Shown here: piece after piece, positions 44,623-53,612 of the stretch
Position numbering within the stretch: the stretch's first letter is position 1
Layout of the letters: the number at the start of each line of letters is the position of its first letter
Source: Niveispirillum lacus
GTDB taxonomy: Bacteria > Pseudomonadota > Alphaproteobacteria > Azospirillales > Azospirillaceae
DNA length: 64,000 nucleotides
Direction of reading: 5' to 3'
NCBI RefSeq assembly: GCF_002251795.1
Contig: NZ_NOXU01000022.1
Span: 124,001 to 188,000 of the forward strand
Position numbers and translations under genes: made by a program
Notes under the pieces: generated by a model
What the model saw: only the letters and a program-made list of their open reading frames with translations
Databases searched by the model: none
What the model was told of the DNA's origin: nothing

Positions 44623-45645
44623 ATGTCCACCGCGATCAACCGTCACTGGCTGCTGCTGGACCGTCCCAAGGGCGGGAATTTCAGCGAGGTCCTGTCCCTG
44701 CGTGAGGCGCCGGCGCCCGATGCGGGTGAGGGCCAGATCCGGGTGCGGACCGTCTATCTGTCGCTGGACCCGACCAACGCCGTCTGGATGCAATATGACA
44801 GCTACCTGCCGGCGGTCCCGCTGAACACCACGATGCGCGGTCTGGTACTGGGTGTGGTGGATCAGTCCAACCATGCCAAGTTCAAGGTTGGTGACATCGT
44901 GACGGGCATGGGCGGCTGGGCTGACTACACTGTGGCCGATGGCGCGTCCTTCAGCCGCGTACCAAACATTCCGGGCCTGCCGTTGCTGGCCTATATGGGC
45001 CCGCTGGGCATGACGGGGGCCACCGCCTATTTCGGCCTGCTGGATATTGGCAAGCCCAAGGCCGGAGAGACGGTTGTTGTGTCTGCTGCCGCCGGGGCCG
45101 TCGGCTCGCTGGTCGGGCAGATCGCCAAACTGAAAGGTTGCCGGGCTGTCGGTATTGCCGGGTCCGCCGATAAGTGCAATTGGCTGACGGGTGAACTGGG
45201 TTATGACGCCGCCGTCAACTATAAGGAAAAGGGCTGGCAGAAGGCGTTGAAGAACGCCGTACCGGACGGCATCGACATCTATTTCGAGAATGTCGGCGGC
45301 GAGATCACCGAGGTGGCGCTGAGCCTGCTGAACACCAGGGGCCGCATTCCCTTCTGCGGCGCCATTAGCCAGTATAACTCAACCGAGCCGGGGCCGGGCC
45401 CCCGCAACCTGTCCGTCCTGGTCAGCCGCCGGGCGCGGATGGAGGGGTTCCTCGTGCTGGACTACGCCCCCCGCATGGCGGAAATGTATGCTGAGATGGG
45501 TCCCTGGCTGGCCGCCGGCCAGATCAAGTGGAAGGTGGAACTGGACCAGGGTCTGGAGAACACCCTGACCAGCTTCGACAAGCTGTTTACAGGTGGCAAT
45601 ACCGGCAAGTTGGCCGTGAAAGTGTCGGACGAGCCGGTGCGGTAA
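44623..45645 (+). CDS. curA: NADP-dependent MDR reductase (CurA-like)
   Basis: A 340-residue medium-chain reductase of the CurA/leukotriene B4 dehydrogenase group. It has NRHWLLLDRPKG at the N-terminus, YLSLDPTNAVWM, PLGMTGATAYFGLLDIGKPK, the NADPH motif VSAAAGAVGSLVGQIAK (about residue 155) and DIYFENVGGEITEVAL. Members reduce curcumin, enones or prostaglandins with NADPH. Cofactor preference is read from the family, and the natural substrate is not clear. ATG at 44623 has AGGGGA seven bases upstream. A terminator follows. Confidence 0.9.
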   Translation: MSTAINRHWLLLDRPKGGNFSEVLSLREAPAPDAGEGQIRVRTVYLSLDPTNAVWMQYDSYLPAVPLNTTMRGLVLGVVDQSNHAKFKVGDIVTGMGGWADYTVADGASFSRVPNIPGLPLLAYMGPLGMTGATAYFGLLDIGKPKAGETVVVSAAAGAVGSLVGQIAKLKGCRAVGIAGSADKCNWLTGELGYDAAVNYKEKGWQKALKNAVPDGIDIYFENVGGEITEVALSLLNTRGRIPFCGAISQYNSTEPGPGPRNLSVLVSRRARMEGFLVLDYAPRMAEMYAEMGPWLAAGQIKWKVELDQGLENTLTSFDKLFTGGNTGKLAVKVSDEPVR

Positions 45646-45669
45646 GGCACCGGCTGGGCCGAAACAACA

Positions 45670-45697
45670 GCCCCCTTCCGATCCATCGGTGGGGGGC
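45670..45697. terminator. Terminator between curA-like gene and maiA
   Basis: GCCCCCTTCCGA pairs with TCGGTGGGGGGC (45670-45697, two mismatches) around TCCA and is followed by CTTTATCC. It lies between two convergent stops and could serve both genes. Confidence 0.7.
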
Positions 45698-45699
45698 CT

Positions 45700-46335
45700 T
45701 TATCCTTCCGCATCCCCCTGCTGTCCCGGTGCCGCGCTTTGAAACGCGGCCAGCGTCTGGCAATGGGCGTCGATGGCCACCAGCTTCGGATAGGGGGTCA
45801 GGTCAACCCCGAATCGCCGTGCGTTAAACATCTGCGGCACCAGGCACAGATCGGCGACGCTGACGGCACCGCCGATGCAGAAATCCGGCCCTTCCACCAT
45901 CTGTTCCAGGGCCGCGAACCCCTCCGTCGTCCAATGCGCGATCCAGGCCTTCACGGCCTCCTCCCCCTGACCCAGAGGGCCGCGCAGATAAGTCAGGACA
46001 CGCAGATTGTTCAGAGGATGCAGGTCCGCGACAATCGCCAGCGCCATGGACCGCGCCCTGGCGCGCGCCGCCGGATCGGCGGGCAGCAGGGCAGGCATCG
46101 GGTACCGTTCTTCCAGATATTCCAGGATGGCCAGCGATTGCGGGATCACCGCGTCGCCATCCACCAATGTTGGCACCAAACCCTGCGGGTTGACGGCGCG
46201 GTAGGCGGCCGCCTTCTGCTGCCCGCCATCCTTCAGCAGATGAACATAGGCCGGGTCCCAGGCGATGCCTTTCAGCGCCAGGGCGATGCGGACGCGATAA
46301 GCGGCGGAGGATCGGAAATAGGTGTGAAGCTGCAT
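45700..46335 (-). CDS. maiA: Maleylacetoacetate isomerase
   Basis: A 211-residue zeta-class glutathione transferase. Its N-terminus MQLHTYFRSSAAYRVRIALA carries the SSxxxR active-site motif. NPQGLVPTLVDGDAVIPQSLAILEYLEE is the glutathione-binding region, and the C-terminal helical domain has ADLCLVPQMFNARRFGVD. It isomerises maleylacetoacetate to fumarylacetoacetate, the third step of homogentisate breakdown. It shares the neighbourhood with hmgA and an FAH-family gene but is separated from them by an SDR gene on the other strand. The frame extends upstream, but similarity begins at 46335. Confidence 0.94.
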   Translation of the reverse strand: MQLHTYFRSSAAYRVRIALALKGIAWDPAYVHLLKDGGQQKAAAYRAVNPQGLVPTLVDGDAVIPQSLAILEYLEERYPMPALLPADPAARARARSMALAIVADLHPLNNLRVLTYLRGPLGQGEEAVKAWIAHWTTEGFAALEQMVEGPDFCIGGAVSVADLCLVPQMFNARRFGVDLTPYPKLVAIDAHCQTLAAFQSAAPGQQGDAEG

Positions 46336-46381
46336 CTTCGTGGTATCACCGGCCAGGGATTGTGAAGGCATGGAGGGGGCG

Positions 46382-47140
46382 ATGGCCCGTCCGTTGGAAG
46401 GCAGGATAGCATTGGTCACCGGCGCCTCCCGCGGCATCGGTGCGGCCATTGCCGAACGGCTGGCCCGTCACGGGGCAGATGTGGCGGTCCATTACGGGTC
46501 CCACCGGCAATCGGCCGAAGATCTGGCCGAACGCTGTGGCCGCGAATATGGGGTGCGGGCGCAGGCCTTCCAGGCGGACCTGGCCGACCTGTCGGACCGG
46601 GGTGGGGCCGTGGCCCTGTTCGCTGCCGTGTCGGCATCGCTGGGCGTGCCGCACATCCTGGTCAACAATGCAGGCACAGGCCGGTTTGGGCCGATCGCGG
46701 AGATCAATGCCTTGGAACTGGCCCAGGTGCTGGCCGTCAACGCCGCCACGCCCTTGCTGATGGCACGCGAGGCGGCACGGGCCATGCGGCCCGGTGGGCG
46801 GATCATCAATATCGGCAGCGTCATCACCGACATGCCCGTGGGCCTCCGTTCCGTTTATGCCGCCTCCAAAGGTGCCGTGCATGCCATGACCGGTGTCCTG
46901 GCGCAGGAGTTGGGGCCGCTGGGCATCACTATCAACACGGTCGCCCCCGGCGTGACGGCCACCGACCGGTTCAAGGCCGGTGACCGGTCGCGGGAAGGGG
47001 AGATCACCAAACGCACCGCGCTGGGCCGCATTGGCGAGCCCGAGGACATTGCCGCAATTGTCGCCTGGCTGGCCGGTCCCGACGCGGCCTGGATCACCGG
47101 TGAAGTGATCCGGGCCAGCGGGGGCTTGCGGGGACTTTAG
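46382..47140 (+). CDS. SDR family oxidoreductase
   Basis: A 252-residue short-chain dehydrogenase. TGASRGIGAAIAE (TGxxxGIG cofactor loop), LVNNAGTGRFG, INIGSVITDM, and the catalytic YAASK (Tyr about 158) are all visible, and the C-terminus has WITGEVIRASGG. It reduces or oxidises an alcohol/ketone with NAD(P)H; the substrate is unknown. ATG at 46382 has GGAGG five bases upstream. It overlaps the FAH-family gene tail-to-tail by 4 bases and lies 46 bases from divergent maiA. Its place within the tyrosine-catabolism cluster suggests, but does not prove, a related role. Confidence 0.93.
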   Translation: MARPLEGRIALVTGASRGIGAAIAERLARHGADVAVHYGSHRQSAEDLAERCGREYGVRAQAFQADLADLSDRGGAVALFAAVSASLGVPHILVNNAGTGRFGPIAEINALELAQVLAVNAATPLLMAREAARAMRPGGRIINIGSVITDMPVGLRSVYAASKGAVHAMTGVLAQELGPLGITINTVAPGVTATDRFKAGDRSREGEITKRTALGRIGEPEDIAAIVAWLAGPDAAWITGEVIRASGGLRGL

Positions 47141-48150
47141 GCCTCGTACTTTACCACCTGCTGATCGATGGCACCGAACACGGACCGCCCATCCTTGTCC
47201 TTCATCTCGATCCGTACGCGGTCGCCGAAGCGCAGGAAGGGGGTGCTGGGCTTGCCGTCGCGGATGGTCTCGATGGTGCGGATTTCGGCGATGCAGCTAT
47301 AGCCCAACCCACCTTCCGCGACAGGCCGGCCCGGACCGCCATCAGGGTCCTTGTTGGACACGGTGCCCGAGCCGATGATGGTGCCCGCCGAGAGAGGCCG
47401 CGTCTTGGCCGCATGCGCAATCAGGGTGGGGAAGTCGAAGGTCATGTCGATGCCGGCATTGGGTTTGCCGAAAGGCTGCCCATTGATGGCGGACAGCAGG
47501 GCCAAGTGCAGCTTGCCGCCATCCCAGGCATCGCCCAGACTGTCGGGCGTCACGGCCAGGGGGCTGAAGGCGCTGCTGGGCTTGGACTGGAAGAAGCCGA
47601 AACCCTTGGCCAGCTCGTTCGGGATCAGGCCGCGCAACGATACGTCATTGACCAGCATGACCAAGCGGATATGGGCCCTGGCCTGGTCCGGGGTCACCCC
47701 CATGGGCACATCGCCGGTGATGACGGCAACCTCGCCCTCCAGATCAATGCCATAGGCTTCGTCCGCCATGAGGATCGGGTCATGGGGCGACAGAAAACTG
47801 TCGGACCCGCCCTGGTACATCAGGGGATCGGTCCAGAAGCTGGGCGGCATCTCGGCATTGCGGGCCTTCCGCACCAGCTCGACATGGTTCACATAGGCCG
47901 ACCCATCCGCCCATTGATAGGCGCGTGGCAGGGGGCTGGCACAGTCGGCCTCGTCAAACGGCTGGCCCTCGATCTCACTGGCGTTCAGCTTGGCCGCAAC
48001 CGCGGTCAGGGCGGGGGCCACGCTGTCCCAATGGTCCAGCGCCTGTTGTAAGGTCAGCGCGATATCCGGCACAGGCACACAGCGCGACAGGTCATCCGAC
48101 ACGACAACCAACCGGCCATCACGGCCTTGTTGCAGGGAAGCGAGTTTCAT
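47137..48150 (-). CDS. Fumarylacetoacetate hydrolase family protein
   Basis: A 337-residue FAH-family hydrolase. The metal ligand motif EAYGIDLEGEVAVITGDVPMG, NDVSLRGLIPNEL and the C-terminal GSGTVSNKDPDG and RFGDRVRIEMKDKDG are family hallmarks. Its place next to hmgA, in the same orientation and 42 bases downstream, makes fumarylacetoacetate hydrolysis (to fumarate and acetoacetate) the likely reaction, the last step of tyrosine degradation. Some FAH-family members act on other acylpyruvates. It probably shares a transcript with hmgA. Confidence 0.9.
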   Translation of the reverse strand: MKLASLQQGRDGRLVVVSDDLSRCVPVPDIALTLQQALDHWDSVAPALTAVAAKLNASEIEGQPFDEADCASPLPRAYQWADGSAYVNHVELVRKARNAEMPPSFWTDPLMYQGGSDSFLSPHDPILMADEAYGIDLEGEVAVITGDVPMGVTPDQARAHIRLVMLVNDVSLRGLIPNELAKGFGFFQSKPSSAFSPLAVTPDSLGDAWDGGKLHLALLSAINGQPFGKPNAGIDMTFDFPTLIAHAAKTRPLSAGTIIGSGTVSNKDPDGGPGRPVAEGGLGYSCIAEIRTIETIRDGKPSTPFLRFGDRVRIEMKDKDGRSVFGAIDQQVVKYEA

Positions 48151-48192
48151 GGGGGAACACTCCAGGACGGAAATCCGTGTGTTGGCAGGCGG

Positions 48193-49335
48193 TTACGGCT
48201 TCACGCGCCAGCTATCGGCATAGACGGGGTTTTCCACGCCGTTGGGCAGGTCCGCCACCTCCAGCGCGTCACGGGTATCGACCATGACGGCATATTCATC
48301 CGTGGCCGGCTTGGTCTGCACCAGCATCTTGCCCAGCGCCTTGGGATGCGGCCCATGGGTGAAGCCCGACGGGTGGAAGGTCATCATGCCGGCCTTGATG
48401 TTATCGCGGCTGAAGAAGTCGCCAGCGTGATAGAACAGCACCTCGTCATAATCATCGTTATTATGGAAGAACGGGATTTTGATGGCACCCTCATCCGTTT
48501 CAAACGGGCGGGGGGCAAAGGTGCAGATCACAAAGCGGTTGGCGACGAAGGTGGTGTGGGCGCTGGGCGGCAGATGGTAGCGGTGGCTCATCAGCGGCCG
48601 CACATCCTTCACATTCAGGCGCACCGGGGCCAGATCACCCTTCCAGCCCACGGCATCCAGCGGGTTGAACGGATAGGTGACGGTGCTGATGGCGCCGCGC
48701 CGCTTCACCAACACGCGCCAGAACCCGCCGGGGCCGTGATCCGCCTGTTGGTCCAGAAATGCCGCGTTGATCCTGGGTGTGTCCAGGATGGCGGGGTCGA
48801 ATACGGCATGCGGACCGACCAGGCCGCGGTCCGGTAGCTGGTAGATCGATCCCGTCGCTTCGATCAGCAAGGCCGTCACCGGCTTGGTGGGGGACAGGCG
48901 CCACATGGTGCCGCGCGGCAGGACGACATAGTCGCCCGCCGTGATGGTCAGGTGACCATAGTCGCAGAAAAGCTCCCCCGCGCCCTCATGCACGAAGATC
49001 AGATCGTCGCCATCGCCATTGCGGGCCAGATGGTCCATCGGCGTGTCACAGCGCCACATGCGCATGCGGCAATGGGCATTGAACAGCACCTCCTTCGCCC
49101 CCCAAGGACCCGCCGACATGCCTTCCACCAACTGGTTCAGGTCGAAGGCGCGCGGGCGCAAGGGACCTTCCCAACTGGTCCAGCCGGTAGGGGCGTTGCG
49201 GTGATACATGTGCGTGGCGGGCCCGAAGAAACCTTCACGGCCCAGTTCGCGTTCATAGGTGCCCGACGGCAGGTCGGCATGGGCCTGGCGCGAGGATGTG
49301 CCCTCAATCCGGGGGAAGGAAATGTATCGGCGCAT
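48193..49335 (-). CDS. hmgA: Homogentisate 1,2-dioxygenase (short form)
   Basis: A 380-residue non-heme iron dioxygenase that opens the ring of homogentisate to maleylacetoacetate. It has the family features MYHRNAPTGWTSWEGPLRP, DLIFVHEGAGELFCDYG (cupin), DYVVLPRGTMWRL and the ligand-rich MMTFHPSGFTHGPHPKAL near residue 320. It is about 50 residues shorter than the classical HmgA of human or Pseudomonas, a form found in several proteobacteria. GGGAGA lies five bases before the ATG. It heads a two-gene set with the FAH-family gene and is divergent from a MarR-type regulator; a palindrome lies between them. No hpd gene is in the window. Confidence 0.93.
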   Translation of the reverse strand: MRRYISFPRIEGTSSRQAHADLPSGTYERELGREGFFGPATHMYHRNAPTGWTSWEGPLRPRAFDLNQLVEGMSAGPWGAKEVLFNAHCRMRMWRCDTPMDHLARNGDGDDLIFVHEGAGELFCDYGHLTITAGDYVVLPRGTMWRLSPTKPVTALLIEATGSIYQLPDRGLVGPHAVFDPAILDTPRINAAFLDQQADHGPGGFWRVLVKRRGAISTVTYPFNPLDAVGWKGDLAPVRLNVKDVRPLMSHRYHLPPSAHTTFVANRFVICTFAPRPFETDEGAIKIPFFHNNDDYDEVLFYHAGDFFSRDNIKAGMMTFHPSGFTHGPHPKALGKMLVQTKPATDEYAVMVDTRDALEVADLPNGVENPVYADSWRVKP

Positions 49336-49359
49336 GCTGATCTCCCGCTACAAATCGTA

Positions 49360-49377
49360 TCGTTTCACATGAAACGA
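49360..49377. promoter_or_regulatory. Palindromic operator between hmgA and marR-type gene
   Basis: TCGTTTCA (49360-49367) and TGAAACGA (49370-49377) form a perfect 8-bp inverted repeat with CA between. It lies 24 bases before the hmgA ATG and 57 before the regulator ATG. MarR/HmgR-type repressors bind such sites, so this likely controls both. Confidence 0.65.
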
Positions 49378-49434
49378 ATATGCGGGATCAATGAGGGGCT
49401 TGCAAGTCCGCTTTCGGCAGGCCACCCTTGCGAC

Positions 49435-49881
49435 ATGCTCGACCTTGATGATTTCCTGCCTTATCGCCTGAACGTCCTGGCCAAGCGCGTGAGCCGCGAG
49501 CTGGCGCGCCGGTATGAGGCGCAGTTTGGCATTTCCATCCCGGAATGGCGCGTGATGGCGATTCTGGGTCGCGAGCAGCCGCTGTCATCCAACGACATTG
49601 TGGACCGCTCGGCCATGGATAAGGCCAAGGTCAGCCGGGCCGTCACCGCGTTGGTGGAAGCGGGGCTGCTGTCGCGTGATACCCACCCATCGGATCAGCG
49701 CCTGCTGCGCCTGTCCTTCACGCCCAAGGGCCGGGCGCTGTACGAGAGAATCGCCCCGCTCGCATTGGAGTGGCAGGAGCGCTGGCTGAACTGCCTGGAC
49801 GAGGTCGAGCTGGCCCAGTTCAAGGCCCTGTCGGCAAAGCTGGAAGGCCAGTTGGAGCAGTTGGCGCGCGACGTTTTATAG
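49435..49881 (+). CDS. MarR family regulator of homogentisate genes (putative)
   Basis: A 148-residue winged-helix MarR-type regulator: LPYRLNVLAKRVSRELARRY, PEWRVMAILGREQPLSSNDI, the recognition helix MDKAKVSRAVTALVEAGLL and the wing RDTHPSDQRLLRLSFTPKG. It is encoded back-to-back with hmgA with a perfect palindrome between them, so repression of the homogentisate genes until substrate is available is inferred. ATG at 49435 is used because upstream codons in the same frame overlap the operator. Confidence 0.92.
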   Translation: MLDLDDFLPYRLNVLAKRVSRELARRYEAQFGISIPEWRVMAILGREQPLSSNDIVDRSAMDKAKVSRAVTALVEAGLLSRDTHPSDQRLLRLSFTPKGRALYERIAPLALEWQERWLNCLDEVELAQFKALSAKLEGQLEQLARDVL

Positions 49882-50034
49882 TCAAGCTGCCTATCCTTGC
49901 GGCAATAGCGAGAATTGTCGCGATTGTCCCCGCTACGGGGTTGTTTCAGTGCAGCATTGAATGCTTAACTGCCTGACATGAAAGGGGGCGGCGGACGGAC
50001 ATCCCGCTCCCGTAAGACAGGGGAACGAAAGACG

Positions 50035-51060
50035 ATGAGCCTTCGCCTTGGGGGTGCGGTCGCCCTGGCCGCCGCGTATCTTGCCTTCACCGCCGCACCG
50101 GCCCTGGCCGGCCCGACCCTGGATGCGGTCAAAAGCAAGGGACAGTTGACCTGCGGCGTGAATACCGGTCTTCCGGGTTTTTCCAGCCCCGACAGCCAGG
50201 GCAAATGGACGGGCCTGGATGTGGATATCTGCAAGGCTGTTGCGGCCGTCATCCTGAACGACACTAGCAAGATCCGGTACACCCCGCTGTCGGCGCAGCA
50301 GCGTCTGACGGCACTGCAATCGGGTGAGATCGATCTGCTGGTCCGCAACACCACCTGGTCGCTGACCCGCGATGCGCAGGGGTTGGATTTCGCACCCGTC
50401 GTCTACTATGACGGCCAGGGGCTGATGGTCCCGAAAAGCCTGGGTGTGACGTCCGCCAAACAACTGGATGGCGCCACGATCTGCGTACAGCCGGGCACCA
50501 CCACGGAACTGAACCTCGCTGACTGGTTCCGCGCCCACAACCTGACCTTCAAGCCGGTGGTGATCGAAGCGCTGGACGAGGTCAATGCCGCTTTCTTCGC
50601 TGGTCGCTGCGATGTGCTGACCACGGACATTTCCGGTTTGGCTGGTGTTCGCGCCTCGGTTGCGACCAAACCCGATGATTTCATCATCCTGCCGGAAGTG
50701 ATGTCGAAGGAGCCGCTGGCCCCCGTGGTCCGCCATGGTGACAATCAATGGCGCGACATCGTGAGTTGGACGATCTACGCCCTGATTGAGGCGGAGGAGA
50801 AGGGGATCACCCAGGCCAATGTCGATGCCAAGCTGAAGGATACAGACCCATCGGTGCAGCGCCTGCTGGGTGTGCAGGGCGACCTCGGTGTGGGGCTGGG
50901 TCTGGACAAGGCCTGGGCCTATCGCGCCATCAAGGCCGTGGGCAATTATGGCGAGATTTTCGAGCGAAATATCGGCAAGAAGACCCCGTTGAAACTGGAT
51001 CGCGGCCTGAACGCGCTGTGGACCAATGGCGGGCTGATGTATGCGCCGCCGATCCGCTGA
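50035..51060 (+). CDS. aapJ: General amino-acid ABC transporter binding protein AapJ
   Basis: A 341-residue periplasmic binding protein with signal peptide (GGAVALAAAYLAFTAAPALA). The mature start GPTLDAVKSKGQLTCGVNTGLPGF and WTGLDVDICKAVAAVI match AapJ/BztA of broad-range L-amino-acid uptake systems. Cys in TCGVNTG and ICVQPGTTTE are typical. It delivers amino acids to AapQM. GGGGA precedes the ATG at 50035. First gene of aapJQMP. Confidence 0.95.
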   Translation: MSLRLGGAVALAAAYLAFTAAPALAGPTLDAVKSKGQLTCGVNTGLPGFSSPDSQGKWTGLDVDICKAVAAVILNDTSKIRYTPLSAQQRLTALQSGEIDLLVRNTTWSLTRDAQGLDFAPVVYYDGQGLMVPKSLGVTSAKQLDGATICVQPGTTTELNLADWFRAHNLTFKPVVIEALDEVNAAFFAGRCDVLTTDISGLAGVRASVATKPDDFIILPEVMSKEPLAPVVRHGDNQWRDIVSWTIYALIEAEEKGITQANVDAKLKDTDPSVQRLLGVQGDLGVGLGLDKAWAYRAIKAVGNYGEIFERNIGKKTPLKLDRGLNALWTNGGLMYAPPIR

Positions 51061-51084
51061 CCTGACGCCCGGAACCTGACTCCG

Positions 51085-52290
51085 ATGCGCGACAGCAACG
51101 CAACCGTGACCAAGGCCGCCCCCCCACCGGGGGCAGCGGCCTTTCATCTGTCCATCAATAATCCCGTTGTGCGGGCCGTCCTGGCACAGCTTGGTGTGGC
51201 CCTGGTTGTCGCGCTGGTCGCCTGGTATCTGGTCGGCAACACGATGGACAATCTAGCGCGGCTGTCCATCGCGTCGGGCTTCGGCTTTCTGGACCGGGAG
51301 GCAGGGTTCCAGATCGGAGAGACCCTGGTCGAGTTCGGGCCTCAGGACAATTATGCCACGGCCTTTCTGGTCGGTATCCTGAACACGTTGAAAGTGTCAG
51401 GGGTGGGTATCCTGCTGGCCACCGTTCTGGGGGTGATCCTCGGCGTGGCGCGCTTGTCGTCCAACTGGCTGGTCGCCCGGATCGCCGCCTTCTACGTGGA
51501 GACGGTCCGCAACATCCCCCTGCTCTTGCAGCTTTTCCTGTGGTATGGGCTGCTGACGGAAGGGCTGCCGGGTCCGCGACAGGCGTTGTCGCCGTTGCCG
51601 GGCGTGTTCTTGTCCAATCGCGGGCTGAAACTGCCCGCCCCTGCCGATGACCCGATCTGGGCCTGGGTGGCGGCCTTTTTCGGGCTGGGTGTCATCTTGA
51701 CACTGATCGTCGCCGCCTGGAACGCCAAGCGGCAGGCCGCGACAGGCCAGCGCTTGTCCATGCTGCCCATCGGGTTGGGTCTCATCATCGGCCTGCCGCT
51801 GCTGGTCCTCCTGGCCAGTGGGGGCGGGGCCATCGACATGCCGGTGTTGCAGGGCTTCAACTTCCGCGGTGGCATGACCCTGTCGCCGGAATTCGCGGCC
51901 CTGCTGTTCGGCTTGGTCATCTACACTGCCGCCTTCATTGGCGAGATTGTGCGGTCGGGTATCCTGGCTGTACCCAAGGGCCAGACAGAGGCGGCGACGG
52001 CGCTGGGGCTCACACGGGGGCAGTTGCTGCGGCTGGTGGTCCTGCCGCAGGCGCTGCGTGTCATCATCCCGCCCACCACCAGTCAATATCTGAATCTGAC
52101 CAAGAACAGTTCACTGGCCGTGGCGATCGGCTATCCCGACTTTGTGTCCATCGCCAACACCACCATCAACCAGACGGGGCAGGCGGTGGAAGGGGTGCTG
52201 GCGATCATGGCGGCCTATCTGGTCATCAGCCTCAGCCTGTCCTTCCTGATGAACTGGTACAATAGCCGTGTGGCGCTGGTGGAGCGGTAA
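51085..52290 (+). CDS. aapQ: Amino-acid ABC transporter permease AapQ
   Basis: A 401-residue permease of the HisMQ group in its long AapQ/BztB form: membrane helices before and after a large middle segment (about 160-265) and the C-terminal permease part with GQTEAATALGLTRGQLLRLVVLPQALR (EAA loop about residue 305, read in parts). It pairs with AapM to form the import channel. It lies 24 bases after aapJ. The start MRDSNATVTK has no strong ribosome site, but similarity begins soon after. Confidence 0.95.
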   Translation: MRDSNATVTKAAPPPGAAAFHLSINNPVVRAVLAQLGVALVVALVAWYLVGNTMDNLARLSIASGFGFLDREAGFQIGETLVEFGPQDNYATAFLVGILNTLKVSGVGILLATVLGVILGVARLSSNWLVARIAAFYVETVRNIPLLLQLFLWYGLLTEGLPGPRQALSPLPGVFLSNRGLKLPAPADDPIWAWVAAFFGLGVILTLIVAAWNAKRQAATGQRLSMLPIGLGLIIGLPLLVLLASGGGAIDMPVLQGFNFRGGMTLSPEFAALLFGLVIYTAAFIGEIVRSGILAVPKGQTEAATALGLTRGQLLRLVVLPQALRVIIPPTTSQYLNLTKNSSLAVAIGYPDFVSIANTTINQTGQAVEGVLAIMAAYLVISLSLSFLMNWYNSRVALVER

Positions 52291-52291
52291 G

Positions 52292-53386
52292 ATGAGCGTG
52301 ACCGAAACCACCCAGGATCGCGTCGCCCCCATCCGCCCCCACCGGGGGCCACTGGCCTGGGCGCGGGCCAACCTGTTTTCCACCTGGTACAATACGCTGC
52401 TGACGCTGCTGATTGTCTGGCTGCTGATCCGCGCCGTTCCCGGTATCGTGGAGTGGGCCCTGATCAAGGCCAGTTGGACCGGCGATGCGGCGGACTGCCG
52501 GGAGGCCGGCGGCGCCTGCTGGGCGTTCCTGGCGGAGAAGTGGCGTTTCATCCTGTTCGGGACCTTCCCCGATGATCAGCATTGGCGCCCGACGCTGGCC
52601 ATCCTGTCGATGATCGGTACGCTGGTCCTGTCGGCGGATCGCCGCCTTTGGGGCAGGCCGCTGCTTTATATCTGGACCTTGGGCATTGGCTTTTCGGCGC
52701 TGATGATGTTCGGCGGTGTGCTGGGCCTGGATTATGTGCCAACAGAATTGTGGGGCGGTTTGCCGCTGACACTGGCCCTGTCCATCGTCGGGTTGATGGC
52801 CAGTTTCCCCCTGGGCGTGCTGCTGGCGCTGGGCCGGACCTCTGACCTGCCCGTCATGCGTGGGCTGTCGGTGGTCTATATTGAACTGGTGCGCGGTGTA
52901 CCGCTGATCTCCATCCTGTTCATGGCGTCGGTCATGCTGCCGCTGTTCCTGCCGGCGGGCGTGTCCATCGACAAGGTGCTGCGCGCCCTGATCGGGATCT
53001 GCCTGTTCTCTGCCGCCTATGTGGCGGAGGTGGTGCGCGCCGGCCTGCAGGCGATCCCCAAGGGACAGGTGGAGGCAGCCAAGGCCTTGGGCTTGGGCTA
53101 TTGGCAGCGCCAGCGTCTGATTATCCTGCCTCAGGCCCTGTCCCTGGTAATCCCGCCGCTGGTTAATTCCTTCATCGCCAGCTTCAAGGATACCAGTCTG
53201 GTGATTGTCATCGGCCTTCTGGACCTGCTGTCCACCGCCAAGTCCGCCCTGACCGATCCGGCCTGGCGCGGCTTCTACAAGGAAGCCTACCTGTTCGTGG
53301 GCGTCATCTATGTCCTGTTCTGCTACGCCCTGTCCCGCTACAGCCGGTATCTGGAGACCATCCTTGGGCAGGGGAGGCGGCGGTGA
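52292..53386 (+). CDS. aapM: Amino-acid ABC transporter permease AapM
   Basis: A 364-residue permease, AapM/BztC form: RANLFSTWYNTLLTLLIVWL near residue 28, KWRFILFGTFPDDQHWRP in the periplasmic loop, and the C-terminal half with GQVEAAKALGLGYWQRQRLI (EAA loop). It starts one base after the aapQ stop (TAAGATG). The next gene downstream is not aapP but a toxin-antitoxin pair. Confidence 0.95.
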   Translation: MSVTETTQDRVAPIRPHRGPLAWARANLFSTWYNTLLTLLIVWLLIRAVPGIVEWALIKASWTGDAADCREAGGACWAFLAEKWRFILFGTFPDDQHWRPTLAILSMIGTLVLSADRRLWGRPLLYIWTLGIGFSALMMFGGVLGLDYVPTELWGGLPLTLALSIVGLMASFPLGVLLALGRTSDLPVMRGLSVVYIELVRGVPLISILFMASVMLPLFLPAGVSIDKVLRALIGICLFSAAYVAEVVRAGLQAIPKGQVEAAKALGLGYWQRQRLIILPQALSLVIPPLVNSFIASFKDTSLVIVIGLLDLLSTAKSALTDPAWRGFYKEAYLFVGVIYVLFCYALSRYSRYLETILGQGRRR

Positions 53387-53429
53387 TAGGCTGTATGCCG
53401 ATGTTTGCCTTTGGCCAGGGAGAGCCGTA

Positions 53430-53612
53430 ATGACCCAGCCTGCTGAAAAGCTGAAAGACATGGAGCGTGACGAGGCGGCCCGTCGCAGGCAGGAAAAGCT
53501 GGAAGCCTTGCGCAGTGACATCCAGGCAGGGCGCGATAGTGGCTCCGTCGGTCACATTCCGCTTGACGAGATGCTGGCCAAGGCAAGAAGGCGGCTTAAT
53601 GGCGAGTTATGA
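53430..53612 (+). CDS. ParD-like antitoxin (small)
   Basis: A 60-residue charged helical protein: MTQPAEKLKDMERDEAARRR, then LEALRSDIQAGRDSGSVGHI and [17 protein letters not shown]. The EKLEALRSDIQAGRDSG pattern, with a short linker and Lys/Arg end, fits the toxin-binding half of ParD-type antitoxins, while a full ribbon-helix-helix is not obvious in its N-terminus. GGGAGA precedes the ATG. It overlaps the ParE-like toxin gene by 14 bases, the standard antitoxin-toxin order. Located inside the aap operon between aapM and aapP. Confidence 0.7.
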   Translation: MTQPAEKLKDMERDEAARRRQEKLEALRSDIQAGRDSGSVGHIPLDEMLAKARRRLNGEL

